Below are positions 16,936-25,024 of a DNA stretch of 64,000 bases, one piece after another; within the stretch, counting starts at the first letter, position 1, and every line of letters begins with the position of its first letter. The notes below the pieces were generated by a model. It was not told where the DNA came from. It made no database searches and was given only the letters and a program-made list of their open reading frames with translations. The position numbers were made by a program, and so were the translations under genes. The DNA is taken from positions 1 to 64,000 of the forward strand of contig JAFGCT010000023.1 of assembly GCA_016932505.1 (NCBI GenBank), read 5' to 3'. Source of the stretch: Candidatus Peregrinibacteria bacterium (GTDB lineage Bacteria; Patescibacteriota; Gracilibacteria; UM-FILTER-43-11).

Positions 16936-17415
16936 TCATCCTTCCACCGGCTCAACCACCCTATCTTCAAATGGTTCTACCTTTGGTACAGAAACAGGAC
17001 TTGGGACTTTAACTGAAAGGGTTTGACCAAAAAAATACTCTCGCCATTGCTGAGGATTAGACATTCCTAAAACGGAAGCAGAACCTTTTTTATCGGTCAT
17101 AAGATTAACAGCACCTTTTTCCACCACGCGGTCTTCTTCGGGAATGATTATTAATTTCTCACCAGGATTTAAAAGGTTTAAATTTTCCTTAGCGTATCTG
17201 TCTTTATATTCAACAGAAGCAAAATATTCAACATCTTCCGGTTTTGTATTGGCAAGATCAGCCAGATTATTAATATCAGCTTCAAACTTTTGAATTTCTG
17301 ATTCCAATTTATAATCCCTATATATGGAAGTAGCCAATGCAAAAAACATATAGAAGAAGAAAATAAATCCTCCTATTACGATCATTTGAAATGTAAGAGT
17401 GTTATTTTTGCGCAT
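16936..17415 (-). CDS. FtsB/DivIC-like septum formation protein
   Basis: The 159-residue product has one N-terminal membrane segment (about 10-30, MIVIGGFIFFFYMFFALA), then a short coiled coil (about 35-60). The ending segment YAKENLNLLNPGEKLIII closely fits the FtsB/DivIC family pattern (A+xxlglvkPGExvy). Members link FtsL and FtsQ in the divisome. The C-terminal 60 residues are a low-complexity, Pro/Val-rich tail not typical of the family. It lies divergently from murC, and an FtsQ-like gene is about 10 kb away. The stop is TGA. The gap to the tRNA contains a short GC-rich stretch with CCCCACGCGA repeats. Confidence 0.7.
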   Translation of the reverse strand: MRKNNTLTFQMIVIGGFIFFFYMFFALATSIYRDYKLESEIQKFEADINNLADLANTKPEDVEYFASVEYKDRYAKENLNLLNPGEKLIIIPEEDRVVEKGAVNLMTDKKGSASVLGMSNPQQWREYFFGQTLSVKVPSPVSVPKVEPFEDRVVEPVEG

Positions 17416-17464
17416 TTGACTATTACAAGATTACAAATTTATTTTGTATTATAATTGCATCACT

Positions 17465-17508
17465 TATATTATATTAATCTTGTAATTTTGTAATCTTGTA
17501 ATTTTGTA
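17465..17508. repeat. 16-bp tandem repeat directly before murC
   Basis: The unit cttgtaattttgtaat is repeated about 2.5 times and runs straight into the murC start codon. The last unit supplies the sequence just upstream of ATG. Confidence 0.75.
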
Positions 17509-18810
17509 ATGATAGATAACTACAGGCACATTCATTTCATAGGTATAGGGGGTAGTGGAATTAGTTCAATTGCTTATTTGGCAAAAAGCCACGGTTTAAA
17601 AGTAACAGGTTCCGATAGTGCTCATTCTAATATTACCGATGCGCTTAAAGAAGCAGGTATTGAAGTTGTTATTGGACACAAAAAGGAGAATATCGACGAA
17701 CTTGCAGAATTAGTAATTTTTACCGAAGCTATTGATCAAAAAACAAATCCTGAGTATTTAGAAGCAAAAAGACTAGGAATTAAAATGTTGAATTATTTTG
17801 AAGCTATAGGCGAAATATCACAACATAAAAAAACAATCGTCGTTATAGGAACTCACGGCAAAACCACAGTAACCGCCATGCTTGGAACAGCACTTGTTGC
17901 AGCCAACTACGACCCAATGGTTATTCTAGGTGCACAGGTAAAAGGTTTTGATAATAAGAATATAAAGATTGGACATAGTGAATGGTTTATTGTTGAAGGC
18001 TGTGAATACAGGAGGTCTTTCTTGAGTCTCGTACCTTTTGGGGCAGTGCTTATAAGCTGTGAAGCTGAGCATATGGATTATTACAAAGATGAAGAAGATT
18101 ATATTAATGCCTATATAGAATTTGTAGAAAAAATTCCGGAAAACGGTTTTATTGTTTATAACAAAGAAAATCCGAATTCAGTTAAAGTAAGTGAACATTG
18201 CAAGGGTAGAAAGATTGGCGTTGATGCCACAATGGTTAAAGAGTTAAGTATAAAGCCAATGATTCCGGGAGATTTTAATATGGAAAATACAGCAATTGCA
18301 TTTACAACGGCAAAGACCATTGGTGCGAATGAAGATTTGGTAAAAAAAGAACTGGAGAGCTTCAGGGGGGCAGCCCGCAGAATGGAAGTATTAGGAGAAG
18401 TAAACGGAGTAACGGTAATAAGTGATTACGCACATCATCCAACTGAAATAAAAGCGACGTTAAAAGCATTAAAAAAAGAATATTCAGATAAGCGAATAAT
18501 ATGTGTTTATCAGCCTCATCAATACGCAAGAACTTTGACAATTATGAACGATTTACCAGATTCATTTGATGAAGTTGATTTGCTGATGATTCCTAATATA
18601 TATGCCGCAAGAGATACCGAAGAAACAAAAAGCAAAATAAATGCCAAAAAACTTGTTGAAATGATAAGTGAAAAACATCCAAACGTAATCTGGACTGAAA
18701 ATTTCGACAAAACATTTGAAAAAATAAAGGAAGAAGTAAAGTCAGGCGATCTATTATTAATAATGGGTGCCGGCGACGTATACGAAATAGGCGACAAATA
18801 TATAAAGTAG
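17509..18810 (+). CDS. murC: UDP-N-acetylmuramate--L-alanine ligase (Mur ligase)
   Basis: Mur ligases add amino acids to UDP-MurNAc in the cytosol. The 433-residue protein shows the N-terminal nucleotide-binding motif HFIGIGGSGISSIAYLA and the ATP-binding loop GTHGKTTVTAML (about 117-128). It also has the C-terminal motifs YAHHPTEIKATLKA and QPHQYARTL, which are typical of MurC and its relative Mpl. MurC is the best fit by length and motifs; Mpl is the alternative. No other mur genes are adjacent, so the usual dcw cluster is broken up. A REP-like cluster follows directly after the stop. Confidence 0.85.
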   Translation: MIDNYRHIHFIGIGGSGISSIAYLAKSHGLKVTGSDSAHSNITDALKEAGIEVVIGHKKENIDELAELVIFTEAIDQKTNPEYLEAKRLGIKMLNYFEAIGEISQHKKTIVVIGTHGKTTVTAMLGTALVAANYDPMVILGAQVKGFDNKNIKIGHSEWFIVEGCEYRRSFLSLVPFGAVLISCEAEHMDYYKDEEDYINAYIEFVEKIPENGFIVYNKENPNSVKVSEHCKGRKIGVDATMVKELSIKPMIPGDFNMENTAIAFTTAKTIGANEDLVKKELESFRGAARRMEVLGEVNGVTVISDYAHHPTEIKATLKALKKEYSDKRIICVYQPHQYARTLTIMNDLPDSFDEVDLLMIPNIYAARDTEETKSKINAKKLVEMISEKHPNVIWTENFDKTFEKIKEEVKSGDLLLIMGAGDVYEIGDKYIK

Positions 18811-18905
18811 GGACACGATACATCGCATGGATGTACGGACGCGATAAATGCTGTACGGACGCGATACATCACATGGATGTACGGACGCGATACATCGCGT
18901 CCCTG
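18811..18905. repeat. REP-like palindrome cluster upstream of the DHH gene
   Basis: Four tandem units of the type GTACGGACGCGATACATC are present. The last forms a near-perfect 20-bp palindrome (GGACGCGAT, 2-bp centre, ATCGCGTCC). They begin at the murC stop. The same family occurs at 20874-20968. Confidence 0.85.
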
Positions 18906-18937
18906 TAAAAAACCAAAAACAAAATCATTCAAATTAC

Positions 18938-18966
18938 TTGACAGACTTTTTTTAATATTGTATAAT
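18938..18966 (+). promoter_or_regulatory. Consensus sigma70 promoter of the DHH gene
   Basis: TTGACA, 17-nt spacer, TATAAT: a perfect consensus match. It is about 70 bp upstream of the DHH gene start. Confidence 0.85.
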
Positions 18967-19038
18967 AGTCTAATGACAAAGTTCAGTTTTACAAAACACT
19001 ATAATCTTATATAATATAAAACCCTTACAATAAACGAT

Positions 19039-20871
19039 ATGGAACCAAATACTACAGACCAGATTCTCAACCTAATAGAAAAGAGCCAAAACATATTGCT
19101 TTTAACGCATGCAAGAGCCGATTGTGATGGATTAGGAGCAATGCTGGCTACCTATATAGTACTAAATCAATTAGGAAAAAATGTTACCGCGGTTACAAAC
19201 GATCCAACTCCGGAAAATCTAGCATTTTTACCATCAATTAGCATTGTCCAGAATTCAATGTCTTCATCAAAAGATTTTGTTATTTCGCTGGATATCAGCA
19301 AAGTTCCATTAAATAAGATTAAATATAATATGGAAGGCGGAAGAGTGAATATTATTATCACTCCAAAAGGGGGAATATATACAAAAGAAGACGTTAGTTT
19401 TAATGAAGGACAAAATAATTATGATTTAATTATTGTACTGGATGCAGGCAACCTTGAGCATTTAGGGCCAATATATGATCAAAACTCCGAATTGTTTTTT
19501 GAAACACCTATAATAAATATTGACCACCATTCAAGTAATACTGATTTTGGACAAGTGAATATGGTGGATATGGTAGCAGCATCAACTACAGAAGTGCTTT
19601 TCCATGTTATTAAGGAAATGGAGAAAAAATATGATAAAAAGTTTATTAATGAAGACATAGCCACTCTGCTTCTTGCGGGAATTATTACTGATACTGGAAG
19701 TTTTCAACACGCAAATACATCACCTAAATCCATGGAAGTAGCTGCTCAGCTTTTGGACTTTGGTGCAAGACAACAGGAGATTATCAAAAACATATATAAA
19801 ACTAAAAAACTTAGCACATTAAAACTATGGGGAATTGTACTTTCAAAAGTACAAGTGGATCCGGAATACAGAATGGTATGGTCGACAATTTCAAAAGAAG
19901 ATCTAGCTGAAGCCGATGCCGAATCAAACGAAAGCGAAAGTATTATTGATGACCTACTTACAAATGCTCCGGGAGCAGAAGTAATTATGCTTATTAAATA
20001 TAATGAAGAAGGCTATGTATCAGTTAGTATGCGCTCAACAAGCAATGCAATAGATGTTGGTAAAATTTGTGCCGACATGGGTGGTGGAGGTCACGTTAGA
20101 GCCGCTGGTTATAAAATCAGAGATGGAAAATCTTTCGAACAAGTTGTAAGTGAGGCATTAAGTAAGGTTAGAGAATACCAAGGCGAACGTCTAAATGTTC
20201 ACCCAGAAGATATTCAAATTCCAACACAAGAATTAAAGCCAGAAGATAAACCAGAACCTCAACCTACCCCTCAACCGGAACCACAATCTGCTCCTCAACA
20301 GGAACCACAATCTGCTCCTCAACAGGATTCCAAACCAAAAAATGCAAAATATCTGGAATTCAAAAAACCTGAAAAGGAAAAGAGGGAGGAAAAACCACGA
20401 GAAACAACTCCGCAAAAAAAAGAGGAACCAAAAAGGCAAGATAACGGAAATGATAACGGAAATAATAGAGGAAAACAGCAACATAACCAACAACGACAAA
20501 ATCAACAGCAGAAAAATCAACAACAGCAAAAACCTCCTCAGCTTAAGGCTCAGAATCAAAATGAACAATCAAAACCAAATCCAAAACCAGAGGCAAAACC
20601 TCAAGAGCAACGAAAACCACAACCAAATAATGAGCCTACACCTACTCCAAAACCAGAGCCAAAAGTAGAAGCACCAAAGGTAGAGCCTAAAGTGGAAATG
20701 CCTACACCTCAACCAGAACCACAACCTGCTCCTCAACCAGAACCACAACCTGCTCCTCAACCAGAACCACAACCTGCTCCTCAACCAGAACCACAACCAA
20801 CGGAAACGACAGATTCACCCGATAATGGAACAGAAACCCCAGCAATACCAGACTGGCTAAAATCCGAGTAA
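19039..20871 (+). CDS. DHH/DHHA1 phosphoesterase (NrnA-like) with long disordered tail
   Basis: The N-terminal 380 residues are a DHH-DHHA1 phosphoesterase of the NrnA type, which degrades short oligoribonucleotides or pAp. Motifs in order: THARADCDGLGAM (DxDG), IIVLDAGN, NIDHHSSNTDFG (DHH), LLAGIITDTGSF and DMGGGGHVRAAGYK (DHHA1). The remaining 230 residues are low complexity, rich in Pro, Gln, Asn, Glu and Lys, with basic patches and PQPEPQPAPQ repeats. I know of no standard NrnA with such a tail. It might bind RNA or promote condensation (inference). A strong promoter precedes it and REP clusters bracket it. Confidence 0.8.
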   Translation: MEPNTTDQILNLIEKSQNILLLTHARADCDGLGAMLATYIVLNQLGKNVTAVTNDPTPENLAFLPSISIVQNSMSSSKDFVISLDISKVPLNKIKYNMEGGRVNIIITPKGGIYTKEDVSFNEGQNNYDLIIVLDAGNLEHLGPIYDQNSELFFETPIINIDHHSSNTDFGQVNMVDMVAASTTEVLFHVIKEMEKKYDKKFINEDIATLLLAGIITDTGSFQHANTSPKSMEVAAQLLDFGARQQEIIKNIYKTKKLSTLKLWGIVLSKVQVDPEYRMVWSTISKEDLAEADAESNESESIIDDLLTNAPGAEVIMLIKYNEEGYVSVSMRSTSNAIDVGKICADMGGGGHVRAAGYKIRDGKSFEQVVSEALSKVREYQGERLNVHPEDIQIPTQELKPEDKPEPQPTPQPEPQSAPQQEPQSAPQQDSKPKNAKYLEFKKPEKEKREEKPRETTPQKKEEPKRQDNGNDNGNNRGKQQHNQQRQNQQQKNQQQQKPPQLKAQNQNEQSKPNPKPEAKPQEQRKPQPNNEPTPTPKPEPKVEAPKVEPKVEMPTPQPEPQPAPQPEPQPAPQPEPQPAPQPEPQPTETTDSPDNGTETPAIPDWLKSE

Positions 20872-20873
20872 GT

Positions 20874-20968
20874 AAGGACGCGATACATAGCATAATGACA
20901 CTCAGTGTAAGGACGCGATATAACATCGATTAATGACACTCAGTGTAAGGACGCGATACATCGCGTCC
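20874..20968. repeat. REP-like palindrome cluster downstream of the DHH gene
   Basis: Three tandem units containing GTAAGGACGCGATA separated by AATGACACTCAGTG. The last forms the GGACGCGAT/ATCGCGTCC palindrome. It belongs to the same family as the cluster at 18811-18905, on the other side of the same gene. Confidence 0.85.
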
Positions 20969-21004
20969 GTATAACCCACCAAAAACAAAAAAACAAAAAA
21001 CCAT

Positions 21005-21133
21005 ATGTCCAAAATCTATATAATCAACGACCTACAAGTCCTTGCAGAAGAAATCCAAAATCTTCTCGATGAAATCAACCACATTGTTGCAGAAGACGAC
21101 GCAACTGAAATGCTGGTTAAGCACATAAAATAA
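21005..21133 (+). CDS. Possible 42-residue small protein
   Basis: An ATG-to-TAA frame encodes an acidic, helical-looking peptide (MSKIYIINDLQVLAEEIQNL...). It lies after the REP cluster. There is no clear Shine-Dalgarno sequence. The composition is plausible for a real protein and codons resemble neighbouring genes. No family is recognised. Confidence 0.4.
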   Translation: MSKIYIINDLQVLAEEIQNLLDEINHIVAEDDATEMLVKHIK

Positions 21134-21141
21134 AAAACAAA

Positions 21142-21204
21142 ATGTCTATTTTTGATATCTTAAATGAAGCCATTACAATCCTTGGAGGTAGCTCTGAAGA
21201 TTAA
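21142..21204 (+). CDS. Possible 20-residue micro-ORF
   Basis: It starts 8 bp after the 42-residue ORF and encodes MSIFDILNEAITILGGSSED, an amphipathic-looking peptide. The AAAAACAAA stretch before the start resembles that of the upstream ORF. It is too short for a confident call. Confidence 0.2.
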   Translation: MSIFDILNEAITILGGSSED

Positions 21205-21219
21205 TTCAAACCAAGTTTA

Positions 21220-21477
21220 TTAAGGCAAATCCACTCCCCCATCCGACCACGGATTACACCTCATAATTCTCCACATTCCTTTAAAAGTACCCCTAATAAA
21301 ACCGTACTTTTTTAACGATAAACGAGTATATTCGCTACAAGATGGATGGTATTTGCAGTGCCCATGACTCTTAACCCATTTAGCCCAAAAACTGTGATCC
21401 GGCGAAAAGAATCTTTGATAAAAAACTACAAAACCAATAGCTGTATTTCGAGGTATGTGCCAAATTGTCTGAACCAT
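21220..21477 (-). CDS. yidD: Membrane protein insertion efficiency factor YidD
   Basis: YidD helps insert membrane proteins with YidC. The signature is complete: GFVVFYQRFFSPDH, CKYHPSCSEYTRLSLKKYG and RIMRCNPWSDGGVD. The track ORF begins with 23 residues encoded by an inverted-repeat element, so I place the start at the ATG of MVQTIWHIP (an upstream ATG at 21495 is possible). That gives 85 residues, usual for YidD. Because the repeat end covers this ATG, the element supplies the start codon. It follows the M23 gene on the same strand. yidC, rnpA and rpmH, the common neighbours, are not in the window. Confidence 0.9.
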   Translation of the reverse strand: MVQTIWHIPRNTAIGFVVFYQRFFSPDHSFWAKWVKSHGHCKYHPSCSEYTRLSLKKYGFIRGTFKGMWRIMRCNPWSDGGVDLP

Positions 21478-21577
21478 GATTTTTATGATTTTCATGATTG
21501 CTTGATTTTTATATTGTTTTTTCCTATTTATAATCATGATCATCAAATAATCAAGTGAATCATGGTTCAGACAATTT
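21462..21577. mobile_element. MITE-like element with perfect 20-bp inverted ends
   Basis: AAATTGTCTGAACCATGATT at the left is the exact reverse complement of the right end. The 116-bp element has an AT-rich, non-coding interior. Its right end touches the stop codon of the M23 gene and its left end covers the yidD start. It belongs to the same GTCTGAAC family as the repeats at 1.7, 6.1 and 14.1 kb. No transposase lies inside, so it would need help in trans, perhaps from a RAYT. Confidence 0.7.
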
Positions 21578-22502
21578 AGAAAAAATTCATCGGATTATAC
21601 TTCACTCCATTAATACGCACTTCAAAGTGCAGATGTATTCCTGTTACTCCGTATACACGTCCGGTATTACCCATCCAAGCAATTGTCTGACCTTGTTCTA
21701 CATATTGTCCTACAGTAACATAAAGCTTTTCGTTATGAGCATATAGAGTCTGCATACCATTTCCATGATCAATAATAACCTCATTACCATATCCGCCATT
21801 CCATCCATATGCCGCTTTTATAACCTTTCCACTTGCAGCAGCAAATATAGGACCCTTGTCTCTTGTGGCAATATCAACAGCATAATGCCCACTATGGAAA
21901 CCCTGAGTAAGTTTAGCCTTGCTAAGAGTAGGCCAAATCAAACGACCTGTTGAAGGACCTGAATAATTGTAACCTGCAGCACTAGATGGAGCAGAACTAC
22001 CACCGGTATAAACAGGGGCAGCAGGCATTTCTTTTTTACCACCGGGAATAATCAGAGCAGTACCAACAAGTAACTCATCACTGTCTTCAAGTTGGTTCTG
22101 TTTTATAATTAAATCCTCTTCAACTTTATACTTTTTAGCAATGGAAGAAACCGTATCACCCTTCTTTACAAGATGAGAAACTCCATCCACAGGCAAAATA
22201 TTAATTGTAAGACCCGTACGTACGCTATTAGCATTCCATAAATTATTTTCCATTATCAGAGTTTCTTTTTTAATTCCGAATCTCTGAGCAATGGAAGAAA
22301 GTGTGTCGCCATATTCAACATCATAGGCAAAAATATCACTTGCAGTACTGCGATCACCAACAGTTGTATTTAGCGCGGGTTTAAGCAAAAACCCATCTTC
22401 AGTCATAATTTGATTTAAAGTATTTTCCTTTGCCTCATCGCTAAAATCAAAAATAATATAATCATCCTCCAAATTGCCATTACCCTCTGTAAACTGATAC
22501 AT
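21576..22502 (-). CDS. M23 peptidase with two LysM domains
   Basis: This is a peptidoglycan endopeptidase or amidase activator. Two LysM domains (YDVEYGDTLSSIAQRFGI and HLVKKGDTVSSIAKKYKV) precede an M23 domain with the zinc motifs HSGHYAVDIAT (HxxxD) and GIHLHFEVRING (HxH). The zinc ligands are present, so it should be active. The track starts at an internal ATG. The same frame stays open for 81 more codons to about 22745, with a basic stretch and a hydrophobic segment (KIIAFSTAFFIASSFVP). There is no ATG, GTG or TTG between that and the upstream stop at about 22782, so the real start may be ATT/ATA or a frameshift may be present. The membrane anchor is probably real. Confidence 0.85.
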   Translation of the reverse strand: MYQFTEGNGNLEDDYIIFDFSDEAKENTLNQIMTEDGFLLKPALNTTVGDRSTASDIFAYDVEYGDTLSSIAQRFGIKKETLIMENNLWNANSVRTGLTINILPVDGVSHLVKKGDTVSSIAKKYKVEEDLIIKQNQLEDSDELLVGTALIIPGGKKEMPAAPVYTGGSSAPSSAAGYNYSGPSTGRLIWPTLSKAKLTQGFHSGHYAVDIATRDKGPIFAAASGKVIKAAYGWNGGYGNEVIIDHGNGMQTLYAHNEKLYVTVGQYVEQGQTIAWMGNTGRVYGVTGIHLHFEVRINGVKYNPMNFF

Positions 22503-23024
22503 AGGAACAAAAGAACTTGCAATAAAGAATGCGGTACTAAATGCAATAATTTTTTTTGTTAAACGGTTTGTTACAGGATTATCTAAATCGAGCTTTAGTA
22601 AAGATTGTAATTTACTAGTAATAACTCCAAAAAATGACCTCCGTATAACAACTGGTTTTTCAGCTATTTCGGAAAAATTTTGTTCCTGAAGTCTTGCGTG
22701 TCGTGCCTGTCTCGCCTCTATGTTAACGTCTTCAGTGCTTATAATTGGAGGATAAAAAAGTAAATTTAACTCACAGCATCTTTATCGGGTGGATTTTACA
22801 GAAATACTTAGCGAAATTCAAGTGAATAACATTGACAATATTACACAAACATTATTTAGATATATTGATTCAAATTTACATTAATGGCTTATATATGCCA
22901 TTTTTACAACTATCAACCATTGATTGTATAATAGAATTATGTTATAATTATAAATTAGAAAAGAGCTCGAATAGAGAAGGAAAAAAATTAATTTACAACA
23001 CTCCTGAAAATTCTATTATAAATA

Positions 23025-23243
23025 TTACAGATTTGGCTGAACCTCATCTGATTTTGAAGGCAAGCTTCGTCTTGGCTCTTCAGCTTTTTCATTTTGCTGA
23101 CCACCTGCCATTAAAGCTTTTAAATCCAACCTAAAAGCACCGGCATTTCCTTCTTTCATAAATGCTCTTAAACCTTTTCCCATTTCCATCATTCTGTCAT
23201 CATCTGGTGCCATTATGTCATCTGTTCTTTCTATAGTGCCCAT
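23025..23243 (-). CDS. Hypothetical small protein
   Basis: The frame from MGTIERTDDIMAPDDD encodes 72 residues with an acidic start and a middle like GLRAFMKEGNAGAF. The track ORF starts 14 residues earlier with a hydrophobic stretch (MVYVLVRYNINICT) that I consider less likely. There is a TACAAT-like -10 box about 20 bp upstream. It runs antisense to a weaker plus-strand ORF, which I reject. No family is recognised. It may be regulated with the divergent unknown cluster at 23.4 kb. Confidence 0.45.
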   Translation of the reverse strand: MGTIERTDDIMAPDDDRMMEMGKGLRAFMKEGNAGAFRLDLKALMAGGQQNEKAEEPRRSLPSKSDEVQPNL

Positions 23244-23337
23244 AGTGCAAATATTTATATTGTATCTAACTAAAACGTACACCATTTTTTGTTATTTAGC
23301 AAGCATTTTTAGCTAAAATCAACCTATTGAAATAAAT

Positions 23338-23365
23338 TTGACAATAGACACTCGGCACATATAAA
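23338..23365 (+). promoter_or_regulatory. Promoter of the unknown three-gene cluster
   Basis: TTGACA, 16-nt spacer, TATAAA, about 45 bp before the first gene of the cluster. Confidence 0.65.
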
Positions 23366-23410
23366 GTAAGCTCTTGAAAATAATAAAGTTTAACCTCCAC
23401 AATAAATATC

Positions 23411-24655
23411 ATGAATAAAATACCGACAAAATTCGATAGATTAGAACCTCGATATCAATATCTTCCAGATCTTCTTACGTTAGGCGGATTACAAGTTGAT
23501 CAGGGTATTCTTTCCGATGCAGACACTATAAAAGAATTATGGACAATCCTTGAGCCATTGAATCAAGCTGAAAGAGCCATTGTTTTAGAAAGTGCAAGAA
23601 AAGCTTATAGAGGGCATGGAAAATTATTTGAAAACGCAGTGGGTTTTGATAGAGCACAAAGAGAACTAATTGAAGGGACAAGGTCGTGTGTTGATTTTTC
23701 AGTAGGACAGGTTGATTCTTCCATGAAATATCTTGACCAATATTTGAATGAAAGTGAAGGAAAGCCAACTTTTAGTCATTATAATAGTGGAGTAGTTACA
23801 AGAGCTACAGACCCTGTATATAGACCAAATGTCGATGAACTTGGAAAATTTTCGGGAATCACTGAAGTGGTAGGAGGTACCCAAGCACAATATGACGAAA
23901 TGCTTATTCAGGCAGGGGAGGGAACAACTCCAAAGCACTTAAAAAAGATGTTATCAGGAGGAAAAGTTTCAGGATTGATGGTTGATGAACCAGAATTAAT
24001 AATGAGACATCTACAAAGATCAGCTAATAGATTCAGCACAGGAACTATCGGTAATACAGCGTTAGATATGGCAGTGCATAATCTTCAAACAATGGGGTTA
24101 AATTTATTTTCCACAGAAACTCAATATTCAATTGAAAATTTATATGGTGGATTTTCAACATTTTATGCACAAATTCATAAAAAAGCCCCGGATAGTGCTA
24201 CTTATAATTCAATGAAAGGTTTAATTGATTCAATGTTATCGGGAGAAATTGATGAAAGAGTTTTTAATGAGGAAGTATATAAACTTTTCAAACTGGAATG
24301 TAATTTTGAAGTAGCTGAAACCGCCTTTAATCACAAAACCAAAGCATTTGGAGTTGAGGAAAGAAGAGAGGAATGGGTTAGGACTGTTCAGGAATATATA
24401 CTAAGTACAAAAATATTCCTATTTAAAATGAAGCATATTAACCATAAAAATATGCAAGCCCTAACCGGCAGAGAAAGTATATTTACAACACTTTTAAGAC
24501 CAGATTTATTATTAAAAAACCGCTCAGTATTACCAATACGAAGCCCACGAACAGCAACCGACAAAATTGCCGCTAATATATCTGGGTCACTCGGTATTAA
24601 TGACAGAAATTTTGGAGATTATGATATAAGTGGGCAAAAAGGTGTCTTAAGATAA
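23411..24655 (+). CDS. Hypothetical 414-residue protein, first of an unknown cluster
   Basis: I recognise no family. The product is soluble-looking and mostly helical, without a signal peptide or membrane segment. Visible segments include SCVDFSVGQVDSSMKYLDQY, a Gly-rich stretch near 150-170 and a basic C-terminal part (RPDLLLKNRSVLPIRSPR). It has few cysteines. It is followed by two short genes on the same strand. The promoter just upstream is clear. The composition matches neighbours, so there is no sign of recent transfer. A cytoplasmic structural or regulatory role is possible but unsupported. Confidence 0.65.
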   Translation: MNKIPTKFDRLEPRYQYLPDLLTLGGLQVDQGILSDADTIKELWTILEPLNQAERAIVLESARKAYRGHGKLFENAVGFDRAQRELIEGTRSCVDFSVGQVDSSMKYLDQYLNESEGKPTFSHYNSGVVTRATDPVYRPNVDELGKFSGITEVVGGTQAQYDEMLIQAGEGTTPKHLKKMLSGGKVSGLMVDEPELIMRHLQRSANRFSTGTIGNTALDMAVHNLQTMGLNLFSTETQYSIENLYGGFSTFYAQIHKKAPDSATYNSMKGLIDSMLSGEIDERVFNEEVYKLFKLECNFEVAETAFNHKTKAFGVEERREEWVRTVQEYILSTKIFLFKMKHINHKNMQALTGRESIFTTLLRPDLLLKNRSVLPIRSPRTATDKIAANISGSLGINDRNFGDYDISGQKGVLR

Positions 24656-24730
24656 GAAATTATCAGAAAGCAATATTGTGAATTTTTAGTTTTTAAACTA
24701 TGAATTCCAAGTTTTTTGTGTTATAATAAT

Positions 24731-25024
24731 ATGATGGATAAAAATTCAATATTACAAACATCAAAGGAGTTAGAAGAATTGTTCGAAACAGTAATGAAAG
24801 TCTACTGGGAACAATTAAAAACTATTGAAGTTTATATCAATAAAATCCCCAATTCAGAGGAGGCTTTGCTTGATGAAATGAATAATCTTTTATTAGAGGT
24901 TCAGACATCAATGGAGCATGACATTGGAATTTTTTCTAAAGCGATTAATCAAGATGCTGAAAATATTCACAGCATTCAGGATAAATTAAAAGTAAACGAT
25001 ATTTACGATAAACTTAAAAAATAA
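24731..25024 (+). CDS. Hypothetical helical small protein
   Basis: About 97 residues, acidic and alpha-helical throughout (LEELFETVMKVYWEQLKTIE). It is likely a helical bundle or dimerising coil. The start is uncertain between two adjacent ATG codons. TATAAT lies 3-6 bp upstream, which would give a leaderless message. Its TAA overlaps the next ATG by one base (TAATG), which implies translational coupling. No family is recognised. Confidence 0.55.
   Translation: MMDKNSILQTSKELEELFETVMKVYWEQLKTIEVYINKIPNSEEALLDEMNNLLLEVQTSMEHDIGIFSKAINQDAENIHSIQDKLKVNDIYDKLKK

Noticed and set aside
18519-18932. Minus-strand 137-residue ORF
   Set aside because: It combines antisense murC with translated REP units; no independent coding signal.
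20233-20926. Minus-strand ORFs rich in Leu/Phe/Trp/Arg
   Set aside because: They are antisense to the Pro/Gln repeat tail of the DHH protein; the odd composition follows from the repeats.
22789-22884. GTG-started 31-codon frame
   Set aside because: Too short, weak start and no context; not supported.
22832-23134. Plus-strand 100-residue ORF
   Set aside because: It overlaps the more plausible minus-strand small gene at 23025-23243, and its composition is that of AT-rich spacer.
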